A stretch of 64,000 bases of DNA from Sulfuricella sp. (GCA_028713975.1 JAQTNE010000005.1:111428-175427); one strand, 5' to 3'. Positions 53,015-63,230 are shown, counted from the stretch's first letter. Translations and numbers: made by a program. Notes: a model not told the origin generated them from the sequence alone.

Positions 53015-54070
53015 ATGCCTAACAACAGAATATTAATCAGCTATTTCTTCGGCGACGACATGATTCCGCTGGGCGTCTCTTGTGCCAAGGCATTTCAGGA
53101 GTTGGGCTTTGAAGTTTATTGCTTCAACAGCCAGGTTGAAAGCCGGCTGGAGCATGCGTTGCTCAAGCCGGCAAACAGGTTGGCCCGTGCCTTGGGCAGC
53201 AAAAATCGGGAAATCGGCGGCAGCCTCCCCATTTCGCGGATCAATTTCAAAAAAATCATGCTGAAAAAAGCCGTATCGGAGTTCAAACCCAAATGGGTAT
53301 TTATTATCCGATCCCACCAGTTTGTAGATGAGGAATTGGTTAGCGAGCTAAAGCATGATTACGATGTGGAAAAAGTATTCGCATGGCGCGTCGATGGCCC
53401 TCTGGATTCTCACGGCTTGCTGGAAGACGCGGCCATTTACGACCACTATTTTTGCATTCACAAGCATGGCTACGATTCGCAAAAAGATAAAATCCATTAC
53501 CTGCCGGCCTATGGCATGGATTTTTCTCTCTATACCAACGCATATATCGACAAGCCAAGACAATATCAACATGAAATCGTATTTGTCGGGGGGCGCAACC
53601 GGCGCCGCCAGGAAATCATCGACAACCTGTTGCATCTGCCCGTAGAAATCTATGGCAAATGGCTCAAGGCGAACCGCTTTAACTGGGCTTTGAGAAAGCA
53701 CGTCAAGGCGCGTGGGATATGGGGTAACGATCTGGTCAATCTTTACAACTCATCGAAAATTGTGCTCAATATATCCGGCTGGGACACATCACTATTCACC
53801 GGGCTCAACCTGCGGGTTTTCGATGTTCCCGCGACCGGCGCCTTTTTGTTGACGGATTATTCTCCGGAATTGGACGAATACTATAGGGTAGGAGAAGAAA
53901 TTGCCTGCTTTAGCGGCGTTGAAGAATTATCGGATAAATTAGTGTACTATCTGAAAAATGAAAAAGAGCGTGAGGCGATAGCGCTCAAAGGCTACAGGAA
54001 AGCGTTGACGTTGCCGACTATCAAAGATCGGATGAAATCCCTGATAGAAACCATCGCGAAGCCCGAATAG
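53015..54070 (+). CDS. CgeB-like glycosyltransferase
   Basis: This 351-residue protein looks like a GT-B glycosyltransferase of the CgeB/DUF3880 kind. The N-terminal half starts RILISYFFGDDMIPLGVSCAKAFQELGFEVYCFNSQVE, and the C-terminal half has FVGGRNRRRQEIIDNLL and then GLNLRVFDVPATGAFLLTDYSPELDEYY, the family's nucleotide-sugar-binding stretch. There is no membrane segment. It lies between the WaaG-like gene and msbA on the same strand, so it probably modifies the LPS core or a related polysaccharide. Donor and acceptor are unknown. Base composition is AT-richer than the neighbours. Confidence 0.8.
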   Translation: MPNNRILISYFFGDDMIPLGVSCAKAFQELGFEVYCFNSQVESRLEHALLKPANRLARALGSKNREIGGSLPISRINFKKIMLKKAVSEFKPKWVFIIRSHQFVDEELVSELKHDYDVEKVFAWRVDGPLDSHGLLEDAAIYDHYFCIHKHGYDSQKDKIHYLPAYGMDFSLYTNAYIDKPRQYQHEIVFVGGRNRRRQEIIDNLLHLPVEIYGKWLKANRFNWALRKHVKARGIWGNDLVNLYNSSKIVLNISGWDTSLFTGLNLRVFDVPATGAFLLTDYSPELDEYYRVGEEIACFSGVEELSDKLVYYLKNEKEREAIALKGYRKALTLPTIKDRMKSLIETIAKPE

Positions 54071-54115
54071 CGAGCTTTTGTTCATTTTTGCTTACCTCTA
54101 ATTTTCTGCTCGCCA

Positions 54116-55882
54116 GTGTCCCAGCCCTCTTCCAACATCGCAATTTACCGTCGGCTATTCGGTTACCTGACCCAATATTGGAAGGTGTTTGCCATCGCGC
54201 TGCTGGCGATGTCGGTAGCCGCAATGACCGACCCTCTCTTTGCCCGCCTGGTAAAACTGCTGGTTGACGATGGTTTTGTTTCCCGCAACTCGGAGTTCAT
54301 GAAAACGATGCCTTTTGCCATCGTGGGACTGTTTTTTATCCGGGGGGCAGCCAATTTCGTCAATGAATATGCCACGGCCTGGCTTTCCAGCAACCTCGTA
54401 CGAAAACTTCGGGACGAAATGTTCCAGACTCTTTTGCGCCTCCCGGTGCGGTTCTACGACGACCACCCGGCTGGCCGGCTGATGTCGCGAATAACCTTTG
54501 ATGTAGGCCAGGTCACCGAAGCCGGCTTCAACATCATTACCGTTGTCGTCAAGGATGGGCTCACCATTCTGGGGCTGCTGGGATTGCTGCTTTATACCGA
54601 TTGGAGGCTGACATTAATTTGTCTGATCGTCATCCCCGTTGTTGCAGTCAGCATCAGAGTGGTAGGCAAACGACTGCGCAAGCTTGCGCATGACAGCCAG
54701 CAGGAAATGGGCAGCCTCACCCAGGTACTGGGAGAAGTCATTCATGGACAGCGGGTGGTTAAAGTACATGGCGGAAAATCGTATGAAATACCCCGTTTTC
54801 TGCGGGCGGCGGATGCCTTGCGGCGCAACGCCATCAAACAGAGTTCAGCTTCTTCCATCAGCACCGGATCGACCCAATTCATTATCGCCTGCGCCTTGGC
54901 GGTGATTATCTATTTTGCCAACGCCCGCGCGGGGCACGGTGCATTCACCGCCGGCGATTTCATGTCCTTCATGACCGGCATGCTCATGTTATTCGGCCCG
55001 CTAAAACGCATTACCGGCGTCAACCAATCTCTCCAGCGGGGGTTGGCTGCGGCAGAAAGCATATTCAGCTTTTTGGACGAAAAGCCGGAAGCCGATCACG
55101 GCACGCTTGAGCCGCCGACGGCGCATACCGGTATTACTTTCGAGAATGTCGGCCTGCGCTACCCTAAATCTGAACACTTCGCCCTGAAGGATGTATCGCT
55201 TGCCATCCGGGCCGGAGAAACCGTGGCGTTGGTGGGTGGCTCCGGCAGCGGAAAAACATCCCTGGCGAACCTGATTCCCCGTTTTTACGAGCCTACTGCT
55301 GGCCGCATTTTGCTGGATAAGATACCGCTTACCGACATCACGCTTTCCTCCTTGCGCCGCCAGATTGCCCTGGTCAGCCAGGACGTGGTGCTGTTCAACG
55401 ATACCGTCGCCGCCAACATTGCTTACGGCGCTAAAGAAGCGATAAGTCAGAAAGCCTTGACGGAAGCCGCGTGCGCCGCCAACGCAATGGATTTTATTGA
55501 TAAAATGCCACAAGGCTTCGACACCTTGATTGGCGAAAATGGCATGCGCCTTTCAGGCGGGCAGCGGCAGCGTCTCGCCATTGCCCGCGCACTGTTCAAG
55601 AATGCGCCTATCCTCATTCTGGACGAAGCCACCAGCGCGCTCGATACCCAGTCCGAGCGGCTGGTTCAGGCCGCCCTGGAAAACCTGATGAAGAATCGAA
55701 CTACATTGGTCATCGCCCACCGCCTATCCACGATCGAAAAAGCCGACCGCATCGTGGTGCTTGATCACGGGCAGATCGTAGAAACAGGAACCCACGCTGA
55801 GCTGCTGGCTAAAGGAAATATGTACGCCCATTTCCACCAGCTTCAATTCAAAGCCGAACAGGAACGTCATGTGCGGAATTAG
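54116..55882 (+). CDS. msbA: lipid A/polysaccharide export ABC transporter MsbA
   Basis: MsbA flips lipid A-core across the inner membrane as a homodimer. The 588-residue half-transporter has six transmembrane helices in the first 310 residues and then an ATPase domain with Walker A GGSGSGKTSL, signature LSGGQRQRLAIARAL, Walker B ILILDEATSALD and the H-loop IAHRLSTI. The length is that of MsbA. The start is GTG 54116 with no evident ribosome site, so a slightly different start is possible. Its 3' end overlaps the next gene by 14 bases. The cluster context fits LPS export. Confidence 0.93.
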   Translation: MSQPSSNIAIYRRLFGYLTQYWKVFAIALLAMSVAAMTDPLFARLVKLLVDDGFVSRNSEFMKTMPFAIVGLFFIRGAANFVNEYATAWLSSNLVRKLRDEMFQTLLRLPVRFYDDHPAGRLMSRITFDVGQVTEAGFNIITVVVKDGLTILGLLGLLLYTDWRLTLICLIVIPVVAVSIRVVGKRLRKLAHDSQQEMGSLTQVLGEVIHGQRVVKVHGGKSYEIPRFLRAADALRRNAIKQSSASSISTGSTQFIIACALAVIIYFANARAGHGAFTAGDFMSFMTGMLMLFGPLKRITGVNQSLQRGLAAAESIFSFLDEKPEADHGTLEPPTAHTGITFENVGLRYPKSEHFALKDVSLAIRAGETVALVGGSGSGKTSLANLIPRFYEPTAGRILLDKIPLTDITLSSLRRQIALVSQDVVLFNDTVAANIAYGAKEAISQKALTEAACAANAMDFIDKMPQGFDTLIGENGMRLSGGQRQRLAIARALFKNAPILILDEATSALDTQSERLVQAALENLMKNRTTLVIAHRLSTIEKADRIVVLDHGQIVETGTHAELLAKGNMYAHFHQLQFKAEQERHVRN

Positions 55883-57737
55883 CGGCTTCATGAGCCAGAA
55901 AAGCTTCGCCCCGGCGACGCTGCCTGCGATGACCCGCCTGCTCAGCCACCGCGGGCCGGATGCAGAAGGGCTGTTCGAGCACGGGCCCATCCACCTCGGC
56001 CATCGGCGGCTTTCTGTGATCGACCTTGAAGGCAGTCGGCAGCCCTTGATCTCCGACGACGGCAAAGTAGCGCTGGTGTTCAATGGCGAAATTTACAACT
56101 ACCAGGAATTGCGCGCAGAGCTCGAAACACAAGGTTGCGTCTTTTCCAGTCGGGGCGATACCGAAACCTTGCTTCACGCCTGGCGGCGATATGGAACAGC
56201 CATGCTCGACCGTCTGCAGGGCATGTTCGCCTTTGCGCTCTGGGATGAAGACCGCCAAAGCTTGTTTCTCGCCCGCGACCACTTGGGGGTAAAACCGCTT
56301 CACTATGCCTGGGACGGCGAAACCTTCGTCTTTGGGTCGGAAATCAAGGCGGTTCGGGCGCATCCCACAGTGGCGCGGGAACTCGATTTCAACGCCTTGG
56401 GGCTGTACCTGGAATGCCAATATATTCCCGCGCCGCGAACCATTTATCGAGATATTCGCAAGCTGGAGCCCGCCCACGCCCTGCTGCTGGAAAACGGCGA
56501 GATCAAACACTGGCGCTATTGGTCGGTTGATTATCGAAACAAGCTGGCTTTAAGCGAGGATGGGGCACTAGCCATGCTGGACAGGGAATTGCGGCGCTCT
56601 GTCAAATCCATGCTGGTGTCGGACGTACCCTTGGGCGCGTTTGTTTCTGGCGGCGTGGATTCCGCGCTCATCGCGGCCCTGATGACCGATTTGCAGCAAA
56701 AACCGGTGGAAACCTTCAACCTGGGATTTCTCGGCGATGTAGCCGGGAGCGAGCACAAAGAAGCGGCACGGGTGGCGCAACATATCGGCGCGCATCACCA
56801 CCCGCTGATGATTGCGCCGGAAGACGTGTTGTCCGCCTACGACGACTGGGTCGATGTATTCGACGAGCCGTTCGGCGACCAAGCCGCACTGCCGACCATG
56901 CTGCTCTCGAAACTTACCCGGCAGCATGTTACGGTGGCCCTCACCGGTGAAGGCGCGGATGAAATATTCGGCGGCTACAGCAACTATTGGAAGCGAGCCC
57001 GGGAAGAACGGCTGACCCGCATCCTGGGCCATTCCTGCTCGCCCCTGCCGTGGCTGGCGCGCGCGCTGCCGGCGCGACTGCGCAAGGATCGTCTCCTCAA
57101 AGCCGTGGCCGAGCCGAGGAACCGCCGCTACCGCACCATTCCCAATGTTTTCGACACCCTGCTGCATCCGGAACTATTCAGCCCCGCTTTCCTCGAACGC
57201 ATCGGGGAAGACTTGGGCGATTACGCCGCCCGCTATTTCGATGCCTGCAATTCGGCGGAATACCTCGACAAACTGATGCACGTGGACGCCTCGTTATGGC
57301 TGCCGGACGACCTGCTGACCAAGGTGGATCGCGCGACCATGCGCTATTCGCTAGAGGCGCGAGTGCCTTATCTCGACCACCAATTTGTCGAATTCTGTGC
57401 GCGACTCAACCCTTCGCTGAAAGTGCGCGGCAAGGCCGGCAAATGGCTACTCAAGCGACTGGCGGAAAAATACTTGCCCCACGACATCGTACATCGGGGC
57501 AAACAGGGTTTTGTCATGCCCCTCTCCGAATGGCTGGCGGGCGCGCTGAAACCGGAAATGGAACGCGCGCTTGCTCCCGATGCATTTGGAAAACGCGGTC
57601 TGTTCAAACCAGAAGCGTTACGGCGCCTCCTTGCTGACCATCAACAGGGCCGCAAAAATCACGCGGGACGTCTCTGGGCGTTGATGGCGCTGGAGCGCTG
57701 GTTTCAGCGCCACGAACCGGATTTTCGACTGACATGA
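55869..57737 (+). CDS. asparagine-synthase-like amidotransferase 1
   Basis: This 622-residue protein has an N-terminal glutaminase with the nucleophile C2 (CGISGFMSQ), SHRGPDAEG and NGEIYNYQELR, and a C-terminal ATP-pyrophosphatase domain with VSGGVDSALIAAL. It resembles the amidotransferases of exosortase/PEP-CTERM-linked polysaccharide clusters (XrtA type, about 630 residues), although no exosortase gene is in view. In such clusters the enzyme is thought to amidate a sugar acid or peptide-like group rather than free aspartate. It overlaps msbA by 14 bases and the following glycosyltransferase by four. A second amidotransferase follows at 58846. Confidence 0.88.
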   Translation: MCGISGFMSQKSFAPATLPAMTRLLSHRGPDAEGLFEHGPIHLGHRRLSVIDLEGSRQPLISDDGKVALVFNGEIYNYQELRAELETQGCVFSSRGDTETLLHAWRRYGTAMLDRLQGMFAFALWDEDRQSLFLARDHLGVKPLHYAWDGETFVFGSEIKAVRAHPTVARELDFNALGLYLECQYIPAPRTIYRDIRKLEPAHALLLENGEIKHWRYWSVDYRNKLALSEDGALAMLDRELRRSVKSMLVSDVPLGAFVSGGVDSALIAALMTDLQQKPVETFNLGFLGDVAGSEHKEAARVAQHIGAHHHPLMIAPEDVLSAYDDWVDVFDEPFGDQAALPTMLLSKLTRQHVTVALTGEGADEIFGGYSNYWKRAREERLTRILGHSCSPLPWLARALPARLRKDRLLKAVAEPRNRRYRTIPNVFDTLLHPELFSPAFLERIGEDLGDYAARYFDACNSAEYLDKLMHVDASLWLPDDLLTKVDRATMRYSLEARVPYLDHQFVEFCARLNPSLKVRGKAGKWLLKRLAEKYLPHDIVHRGKQGFVMPLSEWLAGALKPEMERALAPDAFGKRGLFKPEALRRLLADHQQGRKNHAGRLWALMALERWFQRHEPDFRLT

Positions 57738-58846
57738 AACCTCTTTCCATCCTGCATACCGAATCCTCCATCGGTTGGGGCGGGCAGGAGATCCGCATCC
57801 TTACCGAGATGGCCGGCTTCATGCGGCGCGGGCACCGTGTGCATTTACTCACGCCCGAATGTGCCGACCTGTATCCGGCGGCGCAGAAGCTTGGCATTCC
57901 CGTGACGCCCATACCGATGGTGAAAAAAACGCTGCCCGCGCTATGGGCGGTGCGGCGATGGCTGGCTGATCACGGCAGGGAATTTGATATTGCCAACACC
58001 CACAGCTCCACCGACAGTTGGCTGGTTGCCCTCGCCCGCGCCTCTTTGAGCGGGTCATCCCGCATCGTCCGCACACGGCACGTTTCCACCGCAATCAACC
58101 ACCATGCGACCACACGCTGGCTCTATCAGCGCGCCACAGATCACATCGTCACCACGGGAGAAGTGCTCAAGACACAACTCGTTCGCGACAACGGCTTCGA
58201 TGCCGCACGCATTACCTCGGTACGTACCGGCATTGATCTCGCCCGCTACCGCCCTCTCGGCCAGGCGGATTGCCGCGCCAAACTCGGGGTGGCCGATCGC
58301 CCCACCCTCGGCATCCTCGCCACCCTGCGCGACTGGAAGGGGCACGACGTCCTGCTGGATGCCTGGGAAATACTGAACAATTCCTTTCCCGATTGGCAAC
58401 TGATCATCATCGGCGACGGCCCGCGTCGCGGCCACCTGGAAGGCAGGGTAGACGGAATGGGGTTGCGGGAATCCGTGCGTTTCGTCGGCAATCAGGACAA
58501 TGTTCCGGAATGGTTGGCCTGCCTGGATTTGTTCACTCTGCCTTCCTGGGGCGACGAGGGGGTGCCGCAGGGAATCATGCAGGCAATGGCCGAAGGCCTG
58601 GCGGTGGTTTCCACTCCCGTAGGGGCGGTCAGGGAAGCGGTGGTGGACGGCCTCACCGGATTACTGGCCGAGCCCCGCGATCCGGCCTCTTTGTCGGCTG
58701 CGCTGGGCAAGTTGATGAGTGACGGCCAATTGCGGCAAGGAATGGGCGAGGCGGGCCTGAAGTACGCCCGCGAAAATTTTGGCGTCGATATTATGCTGGA
58801 CAAAATGGAAGCCGTATTCCGCCGGGTGCTGGAGAGGCACGCCTGA
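57734..58846 (+). CDS. glycosyltransferase family 4
   Basis: The 370-residue GT-B enzyme begins LSILHTESSIGWGGQEIRILTEMAGFMRRGHRVHLLTPE and has TLRDWKGHDVLLDAW and the EX7E-containing PSWGDEGVPQGIMQAMAEGLAVVSTPVGAVREAV, both typical of family 4. It is soluble, or only peripherally membrane bound. It overlaps the genes on both sides (ATGA-type overlaps), which places it in one transcription unit between the two amidotransferases. The donor sugar is unknown; LPS or exopolysaccharide assembly is inferred from context. Confidence 0.9.
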   Translation: MKPLSILHTESSIGWGGQEIRILTEMAGFMRRGHRVHLLTPECADLYPAAQKLGIPVTPIPMVKKTLPALWAVRRWLADHGREFDIANTHSSTDSWLVALARASLSGSSRIVRTRHVSTAINHHATTRWLYQRATDHIVTTGEVLKTQLVRDNGFDAARITSVRTGIDLARYRPLGQADCRAKLGVADRPTLGILATLRDWKGHDVLLDAWEILNNSFPDWQLIIIGDGPRRGHLEGRVDGMGLRESVRFVGNQDNVPEWLACLDLFTLPSWGDEGVPQGIMQAMAEGLAVVSTPVGAVREAVVDGLTGLLAEPRDPASLSAALGKLMSDGQLRQGMGEAGLKYARENFGVDIMLDKMEAVFRRVLERHA

Positions 58847-60672
58847 TGTGCGGCATCGCCGGTTTTTTCAGTACCTCGCCCCGCTCGAATGATACGGTTT
58901 CCGCCATGCTCGCGGCGTTGAAAAAACGGGGGCCGGACGCGCAGCATGCCATTTCCTGGGACGCAGATTTCCGCCGCACGGACAATGCGCCCCAACACGC
59001 CCTGTTGCATACCCGCCTATCTATCATCGACCCTCGTCCTGAAGCCGACCAGCCCATGGGGAACGAAGCGGGTGACATCTGGATTTGCTACAACGGCGAA
59101 GTGTATGGTTGGGCGGATGAGGCGGCCAGTTTAAAAGACCGGGGAGTCGCCTTCCGAACCCATTCGGATACCGAATTTATCCTGCGCGGGTATGAGGCAT
59201 GGGGAATCGAGGCATTATTGCCTAAGCTGCGCGGCATGTTCGCATTCGCCCTGCTGGATTTACGACAGCGCAAATTGTTTCTGATCCGCGACCGGCTGGG
59301 CCTGAAACCGCTGGTTTACTCGCACAGTGAAGATGGCATCGCATTCGGTTCACTGGTAAGGTCTGTACTGCCCTTTCTGCCCGCAGCGCAGCGCGGTTTC
59401 GACCCGGATGCGCTGGATGCCTATCTCGCCCATCGTTATATTCCCGCGCCAATGACGGTTTTCAGCCACATCCGCCGTCTCGAAAACGGTCACCTGCTGG
59501 AATACGACCTCGACAACCGCACGCTGGAAAAACGTCGTTACTGGTCGCCTCAGCCCGCTTCGGGCGACTGGCAAAAAACATTGGACGAAGCCATCGAACT
59601 GCGCACCGTGGCCGACCGGCCGCTCGGCGTTTTTCTTTCCGGCGGGGTCGATTCCAGCCTGATTGCCTGCCGGCTCGCCGCCCAGGGCCACGCCTCCCTG
59701 CAAACTTTCACCGCAGCCTTCCCCGGCTCGAAGATGGATGAAAGCGAAGATGCCGCCGCCTTTGCCGGCGTCATGGGTTTTTCTAACCATCCCGTGCCCA
59801 TTCCCATGCATATTGCGGAGGATTTCCCGCGTATCGTGGCCGATCTGGACGAACCGTTTGCCGACCCATCCTGTTTTCCCTCATGGTATCTGGCGCGCGC
59901 GACCAGCGAAACGGTCAAGGTGGTACTGGGAGGAGACGGCGGGGATGAATTATTCGCGGGCTACAAGCGGCTGGCCAGGCATGTGAAAACCGCATGGCGG
60001 AGTGGGCTCCGCCTGCCATTGCCGGTCATGCCATCCACCGCCGGAAAAGGGATGGGGAAATGGATGGCGGAATTATCCCTCGACTGGGAAGCCGCTTATG
60101 CACTGAGATTTTCCGGCTGCACACCGGGGCAGCGCGCTTACTTGCAACCTTCGCGCCGTCCAAAACGCGCAGTGTGGTGGCGCACGCCGGATACGGAAGA
60201 AACCGTGCCGGTGAAGAAATTGCTGGCCTGGGACTACGCCAATTACCTGCCGGAATACATCCTGCGCAAGGCCGACCTGATGACCATGAGCCACGGTCTG
60301 GAGTTGCGCGCACCGCTGCTCGACCACCGCTTTGTGGAAGTTGTTTTTGCGCTGCCGGACAGCGAACGCTTTACCCACCCCGCCAAACAACTACTTGCCC
60401 AAGCCTGCCCCGCCCTGGAACCGGTGCTCCGGCGCAAAAAACGCGGCTTCAATCCGCCGCTGACGGGCTGGCTGCATGAGGATCTGGCCGGACGGTTGGA
60501 AGGACTGGGAAGCCGTTTGCAAAATTTGACGGGTGGGCAACTCGATGCCGGCGCGGTAAATGCGCTGGTCGCCCATTACCATAAAGAGGAATCCCTGGCC
60601 GAACAGGTGTTGCAACTGTTGATTCTGGACGAAAGCCTTATTCAACTGCGTACCCTGTCGAAGGGGAAATGA
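58846..60672 (+). CDS. asparagine-synthase-like amidotransferase 2
   Basis: This 608-residue protein has the same two-domain layout: glutaminase nucleophile C2 (CGIAGFFST), KRGPDAQ, CYNGEVYGW, and the synthetase P-loop FLSGGVDSSLIACRL. The proteins differ strongly outside the motifs, so this is an ancient paralogue rather than a recent copy of the gene at 55869. The insertion after the P-loop is shorter. It overlaps its neighbours by one and four bases. Two such enzymes in one LPS cluster suggest that two amide-bearing groups are made, but the acceptors are unknown. Confidence 0.88.
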   Translation: MCGIAGFFSTSPRSNDTVSAMLAALKKRGPDAQHAISWDADFRRTDNAPQHALLHTRLSIIDPRPEADQPMGNEAGDIWICYNGEVYGWADEAASLKDRGVAFRTHSDTEFILRGYEAWGIEALLPKLRGMFAFALLDLRQRKLFLIRDRLGLKPLVYSHSEDGIAFGSLVRSVLPFLPAAQRGFDPDALDAYLAHRYIPAPMTVFSHIRRLENGHLLEYDLDNRTLEKRRYWSPQPASGDWQKTLDEAIELRTVADRPLGVFLSGGVDSSLIACRLAAQGHASLQTFTAAFPGSKMDESEDAAAFAGVMGFSNHPVPIPMHIAEDFPRIVADLDEPFADPSCFPSWYLARATSETVKVVLGGDGGDELFAGYKRLARHVKTAWRSGLRLPLPVMPSTAGKGMGKWMAELSLDWEAAYALRFSGCTPGQRAYLQPSRRPKRAVWWRTPDTEETVPVKKLLAWDYANYLPEYILRKADLMTMSHGLELRAPLLDHRFVEVVFALPDSERFTHPAKQLLAQACPALEPVLRRKKRGFNPPLTGWLHEDLAGRLEGLGSRLQNLTGGQLDAGAVNALVAHYHKEESLAEQVLQLLILDESLIQLRTLSKGK

Positions 60673-61781
60673 TGAACAGCCGCTTCCCCGCCCGCCTGTT
60701 GGTCGCCGTCGTCGGCGCATGGCGGCATTTCTTTCGCCGCCGCCCCGCCCGTCGTCCCGAAAACCCACGACGTATCCTGATCGCCCATCAATTGCTGCTA
60801 GGCGACACCATCATGCTGACGCCGCTGTTCGCCAAATTGCGCCGCAATTATCCCGATGCTGAAATTTTCATGTTGTGCCCGCCTGTTTATGCGCCGCTTT
60901 ATGCTCACCGTCCCTATGGCGTCCAGGCCTTGCCGTTCGTCCCGCGTTCTATAGCCAATACGGCGTCATTGATCAAAATGAGTAGCTTCGGTTTCGATTG
61001 GGCGCTGATTCCGGCGGAAAACCGGTGGGGTTGGCTCGCACGAGCTATGGGCGCACGCTGGATCGTTGCTTTCGACGGCGATCCCGGCGATTACAAAAAT
61101 TACCCTATCGACGAGTTGCGTCCTTTCGCCAGAGTACCCAAGGCTTGGGGCGAGATGGCTGAGGAACTGGCGGACGGCGCGCCGCCTCCACCCTACAATA
61201 GCGGCGACTGGCCAGAGCCGCCCTATGAAACTTTTCCATTGCCGGACAGCCCATATTGCGTGTTGCACGTGGGCGCAAGCTCACCCTTGCGCCATTGGGG
61301 AGCGGCGCGCTGGATGCAAGTGGCAGACTGGATTGTGAAACAGGGCATTCTGCCGGTATGGACCTGCGGCAAAGGGGAAGAACCCTTGATCGACGCCGCG
61401 GATTCAACCCGACGGTTTCCTCGTTACGCAGGAAATTTAACGCTGCCACAATTATGGCAATTGCTTGCGGGGGCCCGCCTTGTCGTTTGTCCCGATACCG
61501 GCATCGCCCACCTTGCCCATTTGACGGGCACGCCCAGCGTGGTGCTTTACGGGCCCGGTTCGCCGCTATTGGTTAGCGGTGGAGAATTTTGGCGCAATCA
61601 TCCCGAAGAAAAGGTTTTCATTCCCGATCTTCCCTGCCGTAACGAAAATTTGGTATTTCGCCGGAACGTGCCTTGGGCAGGTCACTGCGGGAGAACACCA
61701 CAAGCTTGCTCATCACCGCGTTGCATGGATGACATTTCCACAGAAATGGTCATTGAATCGGTTAAAAAGCGGCTTCTTTAA
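60669..61781 (+). CDS. glycosyltransferase family 9 (heptosyltransferase-like)
   Basis: The 370-residue protein starts with a basic segment (RHFFRRRPARRPENPRR), then RILIAHQLLLGDTIMLTPLFAKLRRNYPDAEIFMLCPP, the GT9 N-terminus, and later CVLHVGASSPLRHWGAARWMQVADWI and LVVCPDTGIAHLAHLTGTPSVVLYGPGSP, which form the donor site. The basic start may help membrane contact. It overlaps amidotransferase 2 by four bases. The C-terminal region has three cysteines (CRNENLVFRRNVPWAGHCGRTPQACSSPRC), unusual in the family. Specificity is unknown. Confidence 0.88.
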   Translation: MMNSRFPARLLVAVVGAWRHFFRRRPARRPENPRRILIAHQLLLGDTIMLTPLFAKLRRNYPDAEIFMLCPPVYAPLYAHRPYGVQALPFVPRSIANTASLIKMSSFGFDWALIPAENRWGWLARAMGARWIVAFDGDPGDYKNYPIDELRPFARVPKAWGEMAEELADGAPPPPYNSGDWPEPPYETFPLPDSPYCVLHVGASSPLRHWGAARWMQVADWIVKQGILPVWTCGKGEEPLIDAADSTRRFPRYAGNLTLPQLWQLLAGARLVVCPDTGIAHLAHLTGTPSVVLYGPGSPLLVSGGEFWRNHPEEKVFIPDLPCRNENLVFRRNVPWAGHCGRTPQACSSPRCMDDISTEMVIESVKKRLL

Positions 61782-61802
61782 TTTGAGAATTTTGTAGCAT
61801 CT

Positions 61803-63230
61803 ATGAAAAAATGGGGTATAGGTGAAGAAAAGATGTCGTTAAAACCAGTAAACAAGCTTGCCTATTACACGCTGGCAGCTATCGTCGCAGCACTAATGTT
61901 TGTTTGGCCTCTTCCGAACACCATCGCGCTACGGTTGCTGCTGCTCTTCGCTTCCCTTGTCATAGCCGTTTGGTTAACGGTACGACAGGAAAGGCAAGCG
62001 GTCGCCGTCGCTTTTGACGCCATGAAAACACCGCTTTTTTTCTGGGCGGCGCTCTCAGGATGGATTCTTGTCGGTGCTTTGACCTATGCGGTCGCGCCGG
62101 AACGAGTATTAACGGAATTCTGGGGGCAGTGGATACGAAGCGGTCTGGCCGGTCTGATGGGCATGCTAGTGGCGACGCTGGCGCTAGGCAAGCGGTCTCC
62201 GGTTCCGCCTCGAATTATGCTCGGCTTGATCATGCTGCCCATGCTTGCGCAGGTAATAATCCATGATGCAGATAGCTTATGGTTATGGTGGGAAAGCGGG
62301 GTTTTGCCGATTTCTCAAATTCGCCTCATGGCAGGAAAGGACGTATTGAGTTATGTGGCCAACATGGCAATGGCTATATTATGCGCAGAATTGATGACGC
62401 GGACTCTCTTCCGGCGTCGTTCTTTGCCTTTCAGCAGTAAAATCCTGGGACTTTTTTTCATTCCATTGCTCTTCTGCACATACGTGCTGGGGGCGCGGAA
62501 CGGAATGATAGGCATCGTATTTTTATTCCTGTCATGCCTGGTACTTTATGGGTACCATCGCAGGGCGGAAATGAACATGCTGATACTGGGAACATCGCTG
62601 TTAATTGGGGTTGCGGGGATAACGGGCTTTACATGGCTAACGGTGAAAGCAGATTCACGTTGGCAAAGTTTTGTCGAGACGGTTCCTATCGCATGGGACA
62701 CAAAAACCCACAAGGCATGGCTGGAAACTCCCAATGATCCTCATGAACCTTTTAACCGATACATAAACACGAAACACCCATTCCCCAAGTTGCATAATGG
62801 AAAAGAAATTGATGTTTCTGCCTACGAGCGTATTTCATGGATCAAGGAAGGTATGATCTTGCTATTTGAACATCCCCTGGGTTTCGGCTACAGCCGCACC
62901 GCTTTTAGTGATGGGCTGATGCTGAAATACCCTGGCGAAGCGCCCCCGGGGAAGCATAGCCATAGTGGTCTAGTAGACATGGCCTTGGGAGTGGGTGTAC
63001 CCGGGTTGTTTTTATGGTTCGGCTTTCTTGGCTCGGTGCTGACTCTGGGGTGGAAGGGATTTTTTCACAACCATCGCTCCGCAGGACTCGCCCTGATTTT
63101 TATAGTAACTGGATTTTTTGGGCGAAGCCTGGTGGATAGCAATCTTCAAGACCACGTGATGGAACAATTCATGTTTTTGGTGGGACTGCTGGCTACATTC
63201 AGCGCAATGCCGGAACAAAAAAACACATGA
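61803..63230 (+). CDS. O-antigen ligase family membrane protein
   Basis: The 475-residue protein is a polytopic membrane protein with about ten hydrophobic helices and a large periplasmic loop in the second half (about 285-365), as in the O-antigen ligase/polymerase (Wzy_C) family. The loop contains ERISWIKEGMILLFEHPLGFGYSRTAF, where the arginines and histidines resemble the catalytic set of WaaL-type ligases. The start may be ATG 61803 or the methionine ten codons later (MSLKPVN). It overlaps the following GT9 gene by four bases. It could ligate O-polysaccharide to the core or polymerise a repeat unit. Confidence 0.82.
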   Translation: MKKWGIGEEKMSLKPVNKLAYYTLAAIVAALMFVWPLPNTIALRLLLLFASLVIAVWLTVRQERQAVAVAFDAMKTPLFFWAALSGWILVGALTYAVAPERVLTEFWGQWIRSGLAGLMGMLVATLALGKRSPVPPRIMLGLIMLPMLAQVIIHDADSLWLWWESGVLPISQIRLMAGKDVLSYVANMAMAILCAELMTRTLFRRRSLPFSSKILGLFFIPLLFCTYVLGARNGMIGIVFLFLSCLVLYGYHRRAEMNMLILGTSLLIGVAGITGFTWLTVKADSRWQSFVETVPIAWDTKTHKAWLETPNDPHEPFNRYINTKHPFPKLHNGKEIDVSAYERISWIKEGMILLFEHPLGFGYSRTAFSDGLMLKYPGEAPPGKHSHSGLVDMALGVGVPGLFLWFGFLGSVLTLGWKGFFHNHRSAGLALIFIVTGFFGRSLVDSNLQDHVMEQFMFLVGLLATFSAMPEQKNT

